64,000 nucleotides of DNA from JAIPIY01 sp964489785 (GTDB lineage Bacteria; Patescibacteriota; Minisyncoccia; Phycocordibacterales; UBA1006). Every line of letters starts with the position of its first letter. The stretch's first letter is position 1. The DNA is taken from positions 1 through 64,000 of the forward strand of contig CAZAZY010000001.1 in the NCBI GenBank assembly GCA_964489785.1, written 5' to 3'. Both the position numbers and the translations under genes were made by a program. Below, one piece after another: positions 17,062 to 25,536 of this stretch. Under the pieces are notes generated by a model. It searched no databases, was not told the origin of the DNA, and saw only the letters and a list, made by a program, of their open reading frames with translations.

Positions 17062-17520
17062 ATGAAAACAGAAGACATATTACAAACCACAAAAAAAATT
17101 CTAGAACTTGTTGGTTTCCAATGTCTTTCTGTCTCTGGCGAATTCGATAATTCGCTAAACCTATATGTCTGTAATGTTGCTGTAGAGGATTCTCCTCTCG
17201 TTACGGTGGATGTTATTACTTCAGTGCATCATTTGGTAGGAAGAATATTATACGCGCAAGATGAAGCTGCTATTCCCTCGTTTGTTGTTGATATTAATAA
17301 TATTCAGCGAAATCAGATTGAAAAAATAAAAATGCAGGCTGACGTGCTTATGGAGAGGGCAAAATCTTTTGGTCTTTCAGTTCCATTTCCACCGATGTCT
17401 GCATATGAAAGATTACTGGTCCATACGTATATTGCTTCTCATGATAATTTTACAACAGAATCAGAAGGTGAAGGTGTCGAAAGGCATATTATTGTTTCCT
17501 ATAATCAAAAAACACTATAG
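17062..17520 (+). CDS. jag: Jag/KhpB-type RNA-binding protein (KH and R3H domains)
   Basis: 152 residues. The central part is a KH-like domain (DSPLVTVDVITSVHHLVGRI, in the usual GxxG region) and the C-terminus an R3H domain ending FTTESEGEGVERHIIVSY, where TES-GEG-x-x-R-x-I is diagnostic. Jag/KhpB binds RNA and influences cell envelope growth in Firmicutes. It closes the rpmH cluster, 7 bases after yidC. The R3H Arg-x-x-x-His pair appears as AYERLLVHTY. Its stop codon is inside the terminator stem. Confidence 0.88.
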   Translation: MKTEDILQTTKKILELVGFQCLSVSGEFDNSLNLYVCNVAVEDSPLVTVDVITSVHHLVGRILYAQDEAAIPSFVVDINNIQRNQIEKIKMQADVLMERAKSFGLSVPFPPMSAYERLLVHTYIASHDNFTTESEGEGVERHIIVSYNQKTL

Positions 17521-17544
17521 AAAATTCTACAGTGTTTTTTGATT
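17503..17544. terminator. Bidirectional terminator after jag
   Basis: Arms AATCAAAAAACACT (17503-17516) and AGTGTTTTTTGATT (17531-17544), with inner TAGAA/TTCTA. It serves jag and the convergent gene ending at 17551. Confidence 0.9.
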
Positions 17545-17550
17545 ATGTTG

Positions 17551-19152
17551 TTATTGTATTACTTCAATTGGATCTACCTCTTCGGTTTCTTTATTGAGAT
17601 CGGCGTAGAATTCTTCATCACTTCGAAGATCTAATAACCATAATGTTTCGTCTTCTTTGTTGATTATGGACATCCATTTTTCATCTGTACTTATTTCTGT
17701 TGACCAGATATCTATGAGCTCTCCTCTTTCTAACATTGGCTGGCTGATAAGCGATTTTTCACCTGTGGTTGATATAAACCAAATGTCATCAAAAAATCTC
17801 GTCATTCCTTGGTACCATAAATCTGGTTGTTGTTCTGGGGTGTCTATGGTTGCTGGGATACCGCAATAAAATCCATTATCTTTATTACTCCAGACACATT
17901 TGTCAGGTAATGTTGGTGGAATAACATCGATTATTTTTTGTGTTGGAATATGAAGAATCTGGGTTTTTAATTCGTCATTTTGAATAAAGGATACTATTGC
18001 ATGTTCTCCATCTCCCGCCAATAATGTTGTTAATCCGAATCGATTTCGAATAAATCGTGAAAAATGGAAATCAAGAGTGTTTACTAAATAGCCAAATCCC
18101 TGAACTTCAAAGCTTGGTTTTGTAGTTACGGTTATAATATTTTCTTTTTGCCATAATGCTTTCCATTCAGAAAAACTTGATTCAAAACTTTGTCTTACAG
18201 AATTTGTTGCTCGAGTTAGTACATATCCTGTAGATCCTGTCGCTGTTTCTAGAATATAAAAGAGTTTTGTTTTATCAGGTGACGCGGCAATACTGGTAAT
18301 ATTATCTGGCATCAATGGGCCACGGACTTCAAACTGGTTTAATTCACCGGATTCTAATGATCGTGCAGTTTCAAAAATAGATCGGCAGGTTGTCTGTAGT
18401 TGATTAATTAATGATTCATCCCATAATGCTCCAGATTCACCCATAATCATTGTCCTAAACGATCCTAGGGCTGTTAACGTTGATGTATCTAATGATCCTG
18501 TTAATACAATTTCTGTTTCTGTTGCTATTGAAAGAAATGATTGAAGAGATTTTATTGCCTCTTCCCCTGATTCTGTGGTTACGTTTGTTGTTGGATACGG
18601 CGCTTCACATATTTGAATGTTTTTTGGTAAATCAGGATATTGATCCTCTAATTTCCCAAGAAGAGTTTGAATTTTTTTATTTGAGCTATTCCAAAATCGT
18701 GCAATTAATGTTTCGTTTGACAGAAAAGAAACTTCTTCCATAGAGGGAAGATTAATCCCTGTTAGTTTTTTTGATGTAGGTAGTTGTTGTACGGGTGCCT
18801 GATGGATTAACCCGGTTTCTTTTTCTAGAAAACGTACACTAAATCCCCCCATTGAATCCGTGTCTGGTGCTACCCAAGAACCTCTAGATGGAAATGATGT
18901 TATTTTAAACAGTCTTTCACGCACCCCTTCTTCCACATCGAAATATACATCTTCCGGTGTTGCTGGTATTTCTTCCGATTGAGGTTGTCCTGGCGTTGTT
19001 TGTCCACTAAAAAGACCAAAAAAAGGAGCTAAAAATCCTTCTTCCGAAGATGGATCTTTTTTAGAGTCAGATAATAACAAGAACAAAATACCGATAACCA
19101 GTATGCTGGCGATAATAACGAGGGCTATGAATTTTTTCTTGTCTTTTTGCAT
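17551..19152 (-). CDS. Membrane-anchored exported protein, unknown (secretion locus)
   Basis: 533 residues. A lysine-rich start (MQKDKKKF) and one membrane helix at about 8-27 (IALVIIASILVIGILFLLL) anchor it. The rest is an extracytoplasmic domain rich in Ser/Thr and aromatic residues, with blocks such as KLFYILETATGSTGYVL and WMSIINKEDETLWLLDL that suggest a beta-propeller-like fold (inference). It is the last gene of the minus-strand operon that begins at 21741, separated by only 3 bases from the VirB2-like/NlpC gene, so it probably works with the secretion apparatus. Confidence 0.8.
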   Translation of the reverse strand: MQKDKKKFIALVIIASILVIGILFLLLSDSKKDPSSEEGFLAPFFGLFSGQTTPGQPQSEEIPATPEDVYFDVEEGVRERLFKITSFPSRGSWVAPDTDSMGGFSVRFLEKETGLIHQAPVQQLPTSKKLTGINLPSMEEVSFLSNETLIARFWNSSNKKIQTLLGKLEDQYPDLPKNIQICEAPYPTTNVTTESGEEAIKSLQSFLSIATETEIVLTGSLDTSTLTALGSFRTMIMGESGALWDESLINQLQTTCRSIFETARSLESGELNQFEVRGPLMPDNITSIAASPDKTKLFYILETATGSTGYVLTRATNSVRQSFESSFSEWKALWQKENIITVTTKPSFEVQGFGYLVNTLDFHFSRFIRNRFGLTTLLAGDGEHAIVSFIQNDELKTQILHIPTQKIIDVIPPTLPDKCVWSNKDNGFYCGIPATIDTPEQQPDLWYQGMTRFFDDIWFISTTGEKSLISQPMLERGELIDIWSTEISTDEKWMSIINKEDETLWLLDLRSDEEFYADLNKETEEVDPIEVIQ

Positions 19153-19155
19153 ATA

Positions 19156-20712
19156 TTAAGGTGTTCTTTTTACGTATTTTAGACTGTCTTTTTTAGAATG
19201 GTCTTTCAGCGGTGTCGTTAAGAGTGCATTTCCTGGTTGTCTCCCTTCTCCTCCGCGTGATTCAATAACATTTCCACTTCCAATATATAATAATACATGA
19301 CCAACAGAATTTCCGCCCTCCCCTGCCTTCCATCCAAGAATATCACCAGGTTTAAGAAGAATATTATTTACTGATAAACCATTTGCCGATATTGTCGAGA
19401 TGGATTCTGCATTTGCGAACATTCCACTGGTTCCGGTATTGTGTGTTGGCATACCTGCACAACGAAGAGCATAATCAACAAAACCAGAACAATCTAAACA
19501 TACGGTATTATTAGGACACGTTAGTTTACAAAGACCCGCTGGGTCAGTACACATTTTTGTGTCTGCGGGGTATGGTGGTGGCCCACCCTTACCTCCAAAA
19601 CGATACGTCACCTTTCCTTCAAGGCTGGCAATAACCTGGGGTAATACATTTGATCCTCCTGCTTTTGGACAAAATACTTGTGGTGGTACGTAGGGACTAC
19701 TTGCCAACGGTGCGCTCACGTCCCCTTCTAATTCTAGGGTGAGTGTTTTGATTCCTGGGTCTAGATTAAGTATGTTTGGGTTGATGGTGTTTAATATTAC
19801 ATACGTTGCAAAAGCAAGAATAAGACCCAATACTGCATTAGTCATTTTTGAAATACCTTCTGATTTTTGGGTAAAAGCATCGGTTGTCATATACTGTACA
19901 CCCCCAACAACAATCATTAACACCGCCAGCAATGTCGCCACGGCAAGTAATAATCGTATAATCGTATTTACATAACCCCCAATTCCCTGTGTCTCTGCAT
20001 CAAAAACTGGGTCCAAAAATGGTTGGATGGGTTCCAATAATTTATAACATCCTGGGCGTAAATTCCCTTGGGCATCCTGACATTCTGGTGGGATTTCATT
20101 TAGGTCACTTAATCCTGCTCCGGCTAGATCCTCTTCAGTTGTTGAAAGGACAGAAAATAATATATTTTGGTCGCAATTTGTAGTTGTACTTACTGGTGGA
20201 TAACAATTATAATCAACGTTGTTTGAAATTGTTGATGTTTCAACAATTTCATCATTTCCATCCATGACACGAAGATATAATTCACAGTTTTCTATCCCAA
20301 ATGCCATGTCGCATTCTTTTTCTCCAAGTTTATAGTCTACGATAATGCGGCTAATTTGGTTTTGTATTGCATGTGTACTTGATGCAACCATTTCGTCCTC
20401 TTCAATAACTCCAGTTAGTTGTGATACCCCTATAGGTACATCATTTTCCCATAATTGAAAAGATAATGTTTTTCCTATACAATCTTTCACTCTGAATGTT
20501 GCCCTAAGAACAACATTATTACCACGTATATAAGTTGCTCCTGTGGGCAATATTTCTTGCTTGATTCCGTAATCCTCAATGGTACACTCTTCAGCGGCAT
20601 CAGCCTTTTGCGGTGCAGAAACCAAAGAAACAATTGATCCACCTAATACTATTTGAAATACAAAAAGACCAAGGGATATTTTTTTAATAAAATTGTGCAA
20701 GGTTTTCTTCAT
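19156..20712 (-). CDS. VirB2/TrbC-like membrane domain fused to an NlpC/P60 peptidase
   Basis: 518 residues. A signal sequence (SLGLFVFQIVLGGSIVSLV ... ADAAEE) precedes about 180 residues of beta-rich domain. Two membrane helices at about 245-315 (LLLAVATLLAVLMIVVGG and VLGLILAFATYVILNT) have the VirB2/TrbC pilin spacing. The C-terminal 150 residues are an NlpC/P60 domain: catalytic Cys in VCLDCSGFVDYAL and His in SVGHVLLYIGSG. NlpC/P60 enzymes cut peptidoglycan peptides. A VirB2-like pore or pilin joined to a wall-cutting enzyme would combine channel and VirB1-like lysis functions. It starts 3 bases after the stop of the upstream gene. Confidence 0.85.
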   Translation of the reverse strand: MKKTLHNFIKKISLGLFVFQIVLGGSIVSLVSAPQKADAAEECTIEDYGIKQEILPTGATYIRGNNVVLRATFRVKDCIGKTLSFQLWENDVPIGVSQLTGVIEEDEMVASSTHAIQNQISRIIVDYKLGEKECDMAFGIENCELYLRVMDGNDEIVETSTISNNVDYNCYPPVSTTTNCDQNILFSVLSTTEEDLAGAGLSDLNEIPPECQDAQGNLRPGCYKLLEPIQPFLDPVFDAETQGIGGYVNTIIRLLLAVATLLAVLMIVVGGVQYMTTDAFTQKSEGISKMTNAVLGLILAFATYVILNTINPNILNLDPGIKTLTLELEGDVSAPLASSPYVPPQVFCPKAGGSNVLPQVIASLEGKVTYRFGGKGGPPPYPADTKMCTDPAGLCKLTCPNNTVCLDCSGFVDYALRCAGMPTHNTGTSGMFANAESISTISANGLSVNNILLKPGDILGWKAGEGGNSVGHVLLYIGSGNVIESRGGEGRQPGNALLTTPLKDHSKKDSLKYVKRTP

Positions 20713-20715
20713 ATA

Positions 20716-21741
20716 TTATTGAATAAATCGTATTTGAGTATTTGTGGTTGCTTCTTGAAATAACCATTTGTCGTTTTGTGCAGATACTGAAATGGGCGTG
20801 TTTCCTGATTTGTATGCAGTTAATAACATAGTGTCAGCGGTTTCCTTGTTTAATGCTGGTATAATTTCTTTGCCTACCTTCCATTCATAGCTCATTGAAC
20901 CTAATTTTCCAGCTGGATCAATTGCAAAAAAATAAGGGACAGCCTTGATACCAAGGTTTAATTTTTGTGTTTGATGTCCAGTATTTAAAGATTGTAGATA
21001 ATTCGTGACACCCTCGTTTTCTGGATAGAGGAGAATTTTGGGTTCAAAAATAGGAATTGTTATTGCCCCTGATCCTGTATACCCATCCTGAGATGTAATA
21101 TCTACAATAATCTCCTCGTCCCGATTTAGCATAAGATTGCGAAATAGATAACCTGTTTTTCCAAATCCAGAATCATTTTGGGCAACCTTGCGGTCACGTT
21201 TCCATGTATAAGAAAGATTATTATGTCGCAATGTTTCTCCTGCACGGTTTTTAATCACGGGAATTGCTGTGGCTCGGATCTGGCTTTCTCTTGTTGGTAG
21301 TGCTTTTCCTCGATAAAATGGTGGAACATATGCGTCAGGTGATTCCCAGAGAATATCTATGTCAGAGGGTGAAATTGAGATGCTTTTTCGCATAATGTCA
21401 TATCCTGCAATAGTAATAATTGCTTCGATTTCGGTTCTCTCGCCTACCCCACCAGTTCTTGTTTTATATGTAGTAACACCAGGACCTCCTGATTTTCGTG
21501 ATCCGTTTTCCATCCAAATAATATTTGCCAAATCCATACGAAAGAAAAAAGATTCTAATTTTACCGTAATATCGGTATATGGGCTGGGATGTTCGGGGGT
21601 TAATGCAATATTAATATTATTAGGGCCGGCTGTAGGTATTACCTGGGCGTTCGCCTTCCCTGCACCAAAAATATATCCTACACAGAGTAATGTAATGATA
21701 AACAAAGCTATTGGTATCGATCGAATCTGCGATACTGTCAT
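20716..21741 (-). CDS. Exported beta-rich protein, unknown (secretion locus)
   Basis: 341 residues. N-terminal signal or anchor helix (PIALFIITLLCVGYIFGAG) ending near KANAQ. The remainder has Ig/PKD-like features: PEHPSPYTDITVKLESF near the start, and YTWKRDRKVA and YEWKVGKEI where such domains carry a core Trp. No enzyme motif seen. First gene of a three-gene operon (21741 to 17551). Its -10 box TATACT ends 7 bases before the ATG. Confidence 0.75.
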   Translation of the reverse strand: MTVSQIRSIPIALFIITLLCVGYIFGAGKANAQVIPTAGPNNINIALTPEHPSPYTDITVKLESFFFRMDLANIIWMENGSRKSGGPGVTTYKTRTGGVGERTEIEAIITIAGYDIMRKSISISPSDIDILWESPDAYVPPFYRGKALPTRESQIRATAIPVIKNRAGETLRHNNLSYTWKRDRKVAQNDSGFGKTGYLFRNLMLNRDEEIIVDITSQDGYTGSGAITIPIFEPKILLYPENEGVTNYLQSLNTGHQTQKLNLGIKAVPYFFAIDPAGKLGSMSYEWKVGKEIIPALNKETADTMLLTAYKSGNTPISVSAQNDKWLFQEATTNTQIRFIQ

Positions 21742-21748
21742 GTTATAT

Positions 21749-21754
21749 AGTATA
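21749..21754 (-). promoter_or_regulatory. Leaderless-type -10 box for the 20716-21741 gene
   Basis: TATACT on the minus strand ends 7 bases before the ATG; a TTGTAA lies about 19 bases upstream. Confidence 0.5.
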
Positions 21755-21767
21755 CCAGAAAAACAAA

Positions 21768-23606
21768 TTAATTTACAAACCCTGCATTGGATGCAGATGC
21801 TAATTCATCTTTTGCTTTCTTGATAGACAATATTTGAGATGGGTCCGATGTAACTATCTGGTCTTCTGTATAGGATGCAACTATTTTAATAGCAACGTGT
21901 TTCATTCCAGCAAAGAAAATACCTTCTCCTACCCCAGATTCCAATAGAGTGTATTTTTCCTCATCAGTAAGGTTAAAGGTTTTTTGTACTACATCAATAG
22001 ATGATGCGGATTGTTTTAATAGCATCTGTAGAGATGAGTTGGTTACAATAGCAATTCCATATTTAGAGCTCATGAAATCGTCCACGTTCTGGCTAATCGT
22101 TGCCAGACCAAGATAGTATTTACGACATCGTTTTGCGATACCAAACAAGAATGACGCAGTATCTTCGGATTGCATCATCACCCAAGCTTCATCCACCAAC
22201 AATAGTCGTTTCTTTTTCTCTCGACGGATTGCACCCCAGATAAAGTGCGTTACGATATACATCGCTGCGGCTTTTAGTTCGTCTTCCATGTCTCGAATAG
22301 AAAAAACCACTAATTTTTTATTGATATCAACATTGGTTGGTTTATTCAAAAATCCTGCCCATGTTCCTCGTGTGAATTTTGCAAGACGTTGTAATAATGA
22401 TTCGCTTCCCTCCATCGAAGCCAATACCATTTCAAAGTCAGATAATAATGGTGGTTCAATAGTAGAAAAATCAGAATCAGGGGTAATGTCTTTTAATGAA
22501 TAGGTTTCTGCAATTGCGCGGTCAACAATAGAATCTTCTTCGGGACTCAGCCCCCCCAGTAAAATACGAAACAGTCCAACCAACTGAATAATGTTTGAAC
22601 GTAAAATATCCCCCGGAGATTCATCTTCTTGTGGTGGTGGAAGATCAAAAGGATTAATGTGGTGAGGTGATGACAATGAAATATTAAAATATCTTCCTCC
22701 TACTGCTTCCGCCAGGTATTCGTATTCTCGTTCTGGGTCAATAACAATAACTTCGGTTTCGAACATCATTGTCCGTAGGATTTCTAATTTTAATGCGTAT
22801 GATTTCCCAGAACCAGATTTTGCGAACATAACTGAATTGTAGTTTTCCAAAGAAAATCGGTCAAAAATAATCAAACTGGAATTATGACGATTGATGCCAT
22901 ACAAAATCCCCTTTTCATCAGTCAGGTCAAAAGAAACAAAAGGAAAAAAAGATGACAATGGTGCTGTGTTCATTTTGAAATCAACACCAATAAGATCTTG
23001 CCCTGTAGGCAATGTGCTTTTGAATGTATCTTCTTGTTGGAACATTGCTGGTTTCAAATAAATCATTCTTGATTCCAATAATGAACGAATTTCATTTTCC
23101 ACCTTGAACAGTTCGTTCTCTGTATCTGCATACAATGTCATATATAATCCCACATCAAACATTTTTTCTGTTGCTTGTTGCAGATTGTCGCGTAAATTTT
23201 CAAGATCTTGATATGCGGTATCCAATAATGGGTCTCGAACCATACCTTGGGATTCTCGGATATGAATCTGGCTTTGTACCTCGGCTACTTTTTTCTGGAA
23301 TTTCTTTAGAATACTAGCTGTTTCAATGGGGTGTACATGGATTGCGATATCAAAAATTTTGTCCATGTTGATAATCGGAGCAAGCCAGCTGTCCGAAATA
23401 AAACGTGGATACGAGATAACATAAAAACTTCGTGACACTTTATCTCCGATTTTTATTGATTTTGCCTGAACCTCAACAGCGGCAGGAGCGATGATGTCTT
23501 GTAATTCTAACTGACCCGCCTGATAAATATCTTCGGGTAAAATAGAAGATACAGATGTTGCTGATGAAGTTTTTTTTGTTCCAAAGAGTGAATCAATAAT
23601 TCCCAT
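21768..23606 (-). CDS. virB4: Type IV secretion ATPase, VirB4/TraC family
   Basis: 612 residues. Walker A is FAKSGSGKSYALKLEI with the family region VIVIDPEREYEYLAEAVGG after it, Walker B is RLLLVDEAWVMM, and a later ATISQNVDDF matches the VirB4/TraG motif. It energises substrate or pilin transfer at the inner membrane. The N-terminal part (about 1-190) carries a VirB4 middle domain, but the first VirB4 module is on the separate upstream gene (23653-24285). Its promoter (TTACTA, 17 bases, TATACT) ends 6 bases before the ATG. Confidence 0.93.
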   Translation of the reverse strand: MGIIDSLFGTKKTSSATSVSSILPEDIYQAGQLELQDIIAPAAVEVQAKSIKIGDKVSRSFYVISYPRFISDSWLAPIINMDKIFDIAIHVHPIETASILKKFQKKVAEVQSQIHIRESQGMVRDPLLDTAYQDLENLRDNLQQATEKMFDVGLYMTLYADTENELFKVENEIRSLLESRMIYLKPAMFQQEDTFKSTLPTGQDLIGVDFKMNTAPLSSFFPFVSFDLTDEKGILYGINRHNSSLIIFDRFSLENYNSVMFAKSGSGKSYALKLEILRTMMFETEVIVIDPEREYEYLAEAVGGRYFNISLSSPHHINPFDLPPPQEDESPGDILRSNIIQLVGLFRILLGGLSPEEDSIVDRAIAETYSLKDITPDSDFSTIEPPLLSDFEMVLASMEGSESLLQRLAKFTRGTWAGFLNKPTNVDINKKLVVFSIRDMEDELKAAAMYIVTHFIWGAIRREKKKRLLLVDEAWVMMQSEDTASFLFGIAKRCRKYYLGLATISQNVDDFMSSKYGIAIVTNSSLQMLLKQSASSIDVVQKTFNLTDEEKYTLLESGVGEGIFFAGMKHVAIKIVASYTEDQIVTSDPSQILSIKKAKDELASASNAGFVN

Positions 23607-23612
23607 GGTATT

Positions 23613-23641
23613 AGTATATCAAAAAAAGCACCAAGTAGTAA
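23613..23641 (-). promoter_or_regulatory. Promoter of virB4
   Basis: Minus strand: TTACTA, 17 bases, TATACT; 6 bases to the ATG. Same -35, spacer and -10 as the promoter at 24294-24322. Confidence 0.6.
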
Positions 23642-23652
23642 GTATGTGTATC

Positions 23653-24285
23653 TTATGAATGCTCGCCTTCTATTTTCATTGCCTTTTGAGCATCTCCTGG
23701 ATTAAAGGTTCCATGGAAAAGTTCGATAATTTCTTGGGTCCCTAATTGTTTTGTTTTTACTCCAACTTGGTTTAATCCCGAAGCAACCAATGCAATACGT
23801 TGTTCCAACTGAGATCGAGTTTCCTCGAACCGTTCTTCGGATTTTTCCGCTGTTGTCTGTTGTCCAGATTTTTTTGTTGCAGATTGTGCCATGCTTTGCG
23901 CAAAAGGAACTACAACAAAAAAGTGTTTTTTCATAATATTTACTTTTTCTGTAAACGTACGAATGAATTCTATGTATTCTCGGGTTTGTACGCGAAGTAG
24001 TTCTTCCTTTTGGACTTTAAGTTTTTCTTCTAAGGTCATTAAATAAGGGCGGATATCATGTTTTCGGGATTGCACGACTATTTGAATAGAAAAATCCAGT
24101 GAATTAAAAAACGCCTGAAATTGGGCAATGGTTGCACGCTGTTCTTCTTCGGATTTTAACGCAAGATTAACTGATGAAGCCAACAATATAGATCGGATTC
24201 CCCCATCTTTGAGAATTAATACTCCATCACGAATTTCTTTGATGGGTACAAAATTTTGACTAGGAGTTCCTGTGCTGTTTAACAT
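23653..24285 (-). CDS. VirB4/TraC N-terminal-domain protein (split VirB4)
   Basis: 210 residues. The opening IKEIRDGVLILKDGGIRSILLASSVN resembles the N-terminal domain of TraC/VirB4 proteins, followed by FQAFFNSLDFSIQIVVQSRKHD, a typical VirB4 N-terminal strand-helix block, then a long coiled-coil-like helix (LMTLEEKLKVQKEELLRVQTR). It has no nucleotide-binding motif. It sits just upstream of virB4, so the two probably assemble into one functional ATPase. Its promoter matches that of virB4. Confidence 0.8.
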   Translation of the reverse strand: MLNSTGTPSQNFVPIKEIRDGVLILKDGGIRSILLASSVNLALKSEEEQRATIAQFQAFFNSLDFSIQIVVQSRKHDIRPYLMTLEEKLKVQKEELLRVQTREYIEFIRTFTEKVNIMKKHFFVVVPFAQSMAQSATKKSGQQTTAEKSEERFEETRSQLEQRIALVASGLNQVGVKTKQLGTQEIIELFHGTFNPGDAQKAMKIEGEHS

Positions 24286-24293
24286 ATAGAATC

Positions 24294-24322
24294 AGTATAA
24301 CAAAAAAAATAACAAGTAGTAA
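24294..24322 (-). promoter_or_regulatory. Promoter of the split VirB4 N-terminal gene
   Basis: Minus strand: TTACTA, 17 bases, TATACT, then 8 bases to the ATG. Confidence 0.6.
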
Positions 24323-24349
24323 GGGTTATATTGTACCTACACAATTATT

Positions 24350-24379
24350 ATGAATATAGTATACTGTAATTATATTCAT
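24350..24379. promoter_or_regulatory. Palindrome between divergent virB4 and prgI transcription units
   Basis: Perfect 9-bp inverted repeat ATGAATATA / TATATTCAT with a 12-base spacer, just upstream of the prgI -10 box (TATAAT, 24387-24392). Position suits an operator shared by both directions (inference). Confidence 0.5.
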
Positions 24380-24402
24380 ATAGAAATATAATTTCATCCC
24401 CT

Positions 24403-24813
24403 ATGCAATTTCAAATGCCACAATTTATTGATGTTGAAGACAAAATTTTTGGACCTCTTACGTTCAAACAATTCGTGTACGTAGCAGGAGGTATTGGTTT
24501 GGGATATGTGTCATATCGATTCTTGCCTATTTTCCTTGGGATTCCTATAGCTCTGGTTGTTGCTGGGTTGGGTGTATTGTTGGCATTTTATCAATACAAT
24601 CAAAGACCCTTTATCGATATATTGCAGGCATGGGTTGGCTTTACCGTCAGTAAAAAATTGTATCTATGGAAAAGAGAGCCCGTTCGACAGGCAGATAAAA
24701 CAAAACAACAGTCACGTCAGGGCCCTGAAACTATGGTGCAGCAAAGAATGGTTTCCAGTGAATCTATTTCTCAGATATCTCGCAATTTGGATCTTTTTGA
24801 TAAGAAACAATAA
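24403..24813 (+). CDS. prgI: PrgI family inner-membrane protein (VirB3-like)
   Basis: 136 residues. The start MQFQMPQFIDVEDKIFGPLT matches the PrgI opening (x-Q-x-x-x-P-x-F-I-x-x-E-D-K-I-x-G-P-L-T). Two membrane helices follow (VYVAGGIGLGYVSYRFLPIF and IALVVAGLGVLLAFYQY), then PFIDILQAWVGFTVSKKLYLWKRE. PrgI proteins take the VirB3 place in Gram-positive-type secretion systems, partnering VirB4, which is encoded divergently next door. The C-terminal 40 residues are polar and variable. Confidence 0.9.
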   Translation: MQFQMPQFIDVEDKIFGPLTFKQFVYVAGGIGLGYVSYRFLPIFLGIPIALVVAGLGVLLAFYQYNQRPFIDILQAWVGFTVSKKLYLWKREPVRQADKTKQQSRQGPETMVQQRMVSSESISQISRNLDLFDKKQ

Positions 24814-24835
24814 CCCCCTCTTATGGCGGAATCTA

Positions 24836-24866
24836 AAACACCTCAATATTTCATATTGAGGTGTTT
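24836..24866. terminator. Bidirectional terminator between prgI and the convergent operon
   Basis: Perfect 14-bp stem AAACACCTCAATAT / ATATTGAGGTGTTT with a 3-base loop. Confidence 0.9.
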
Positions 24867-24869
24867 GTC

Positions 24870-25523
24870 TTATATAATAGGCTCTCTGTATGGGTCGTGT
24901 GAAACGACTTCTGGTTTTTTAGGAATCATGGGTATATCAGCTGCATCACTGCTGTGATTTGATGTTACCTGTGTTGCAGTGTGTAATCCAGACATTTTTT
25001 GTTCGATGCTGTTTTTTACAGGCATAGGGGGTAGATCTGCATCTTCCCCTATTTTTATTTCAATGACAGGATCTTTTTTGGGTGTTTCTGGTTCTGTGCC
25101 TGATGTCACTTCCCCCACCTGATTATCATCTACAATAGTAGATGATTCTGTATCTTCACCAATATGAATACCGGCATCCCGTAACGTTGCATGTTGGTCA
25201 CGATCTTCTTCTGCATATTGCAAAACCAAATCCCGAAGAGGCATAAAGATTTTTTGATTTGCGTCTTCAACTATTTGTGATGCTGCTGTTGTGCTAATTT
25301 CCAAACGTTTTTTTAATTCAGAAACATAACTACTGGCAGGAACTAATCCAACTAATACTAGTGTTGTTTCTTGTTCTAATGTATCTAATTGATCCAGGTT
25401 CAAATCGTAGGTCTTTCCAATAGCCAAGATTTGTGTTTTCCAATCAAAATCATGTAATGCGCGCTGAGTTACCGACGGCAATTTTTTTATTTGTTCTTCA
25501 ATTTTTTGTGTTAATGGGTCCAT
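24870..25523 (-). CDS. Cytoplasmic protein of the secretion locus, unknown
   Basis: 217 residues, no signal or membrane helix. Residues 1-115 are helical (LTQKIEEQIKKLPSVTQRAL, then LDQLDTLEQETTLVLVGLV). The C-terminal half is acidic and proline-rich with low complexity (EPETPKKDPVIEIKIGED), probably disordered. It follows the VirB6-like gene by 13 bases and ends the operon. I do not recognise a family with certainty. The role is probably accessory to the secretion machine, by position only. Confidence 0.75.
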   Translation of the reverse strand: MDPLTQKIEEQIKKLPSVTQRALHDFDWKTQILAIGKTYDLNLDQLDTLEQETTLVLVGLVPASSYVSELKKRLEISTTAASQIVEDANQKIFMPLRDLVLQYAEEDRDQHATLRDAGIHIGEDTESSTIVDDNQVGEVTSGTEPETPKKDPVIEIKIGEDADLPPMPVKNSIEQKMSGLHTATQVTSNHSSDAADIPMIPKKPEVVSHDPYREPII

Positions 25524-25536
25524 AAAAATGATGTGG

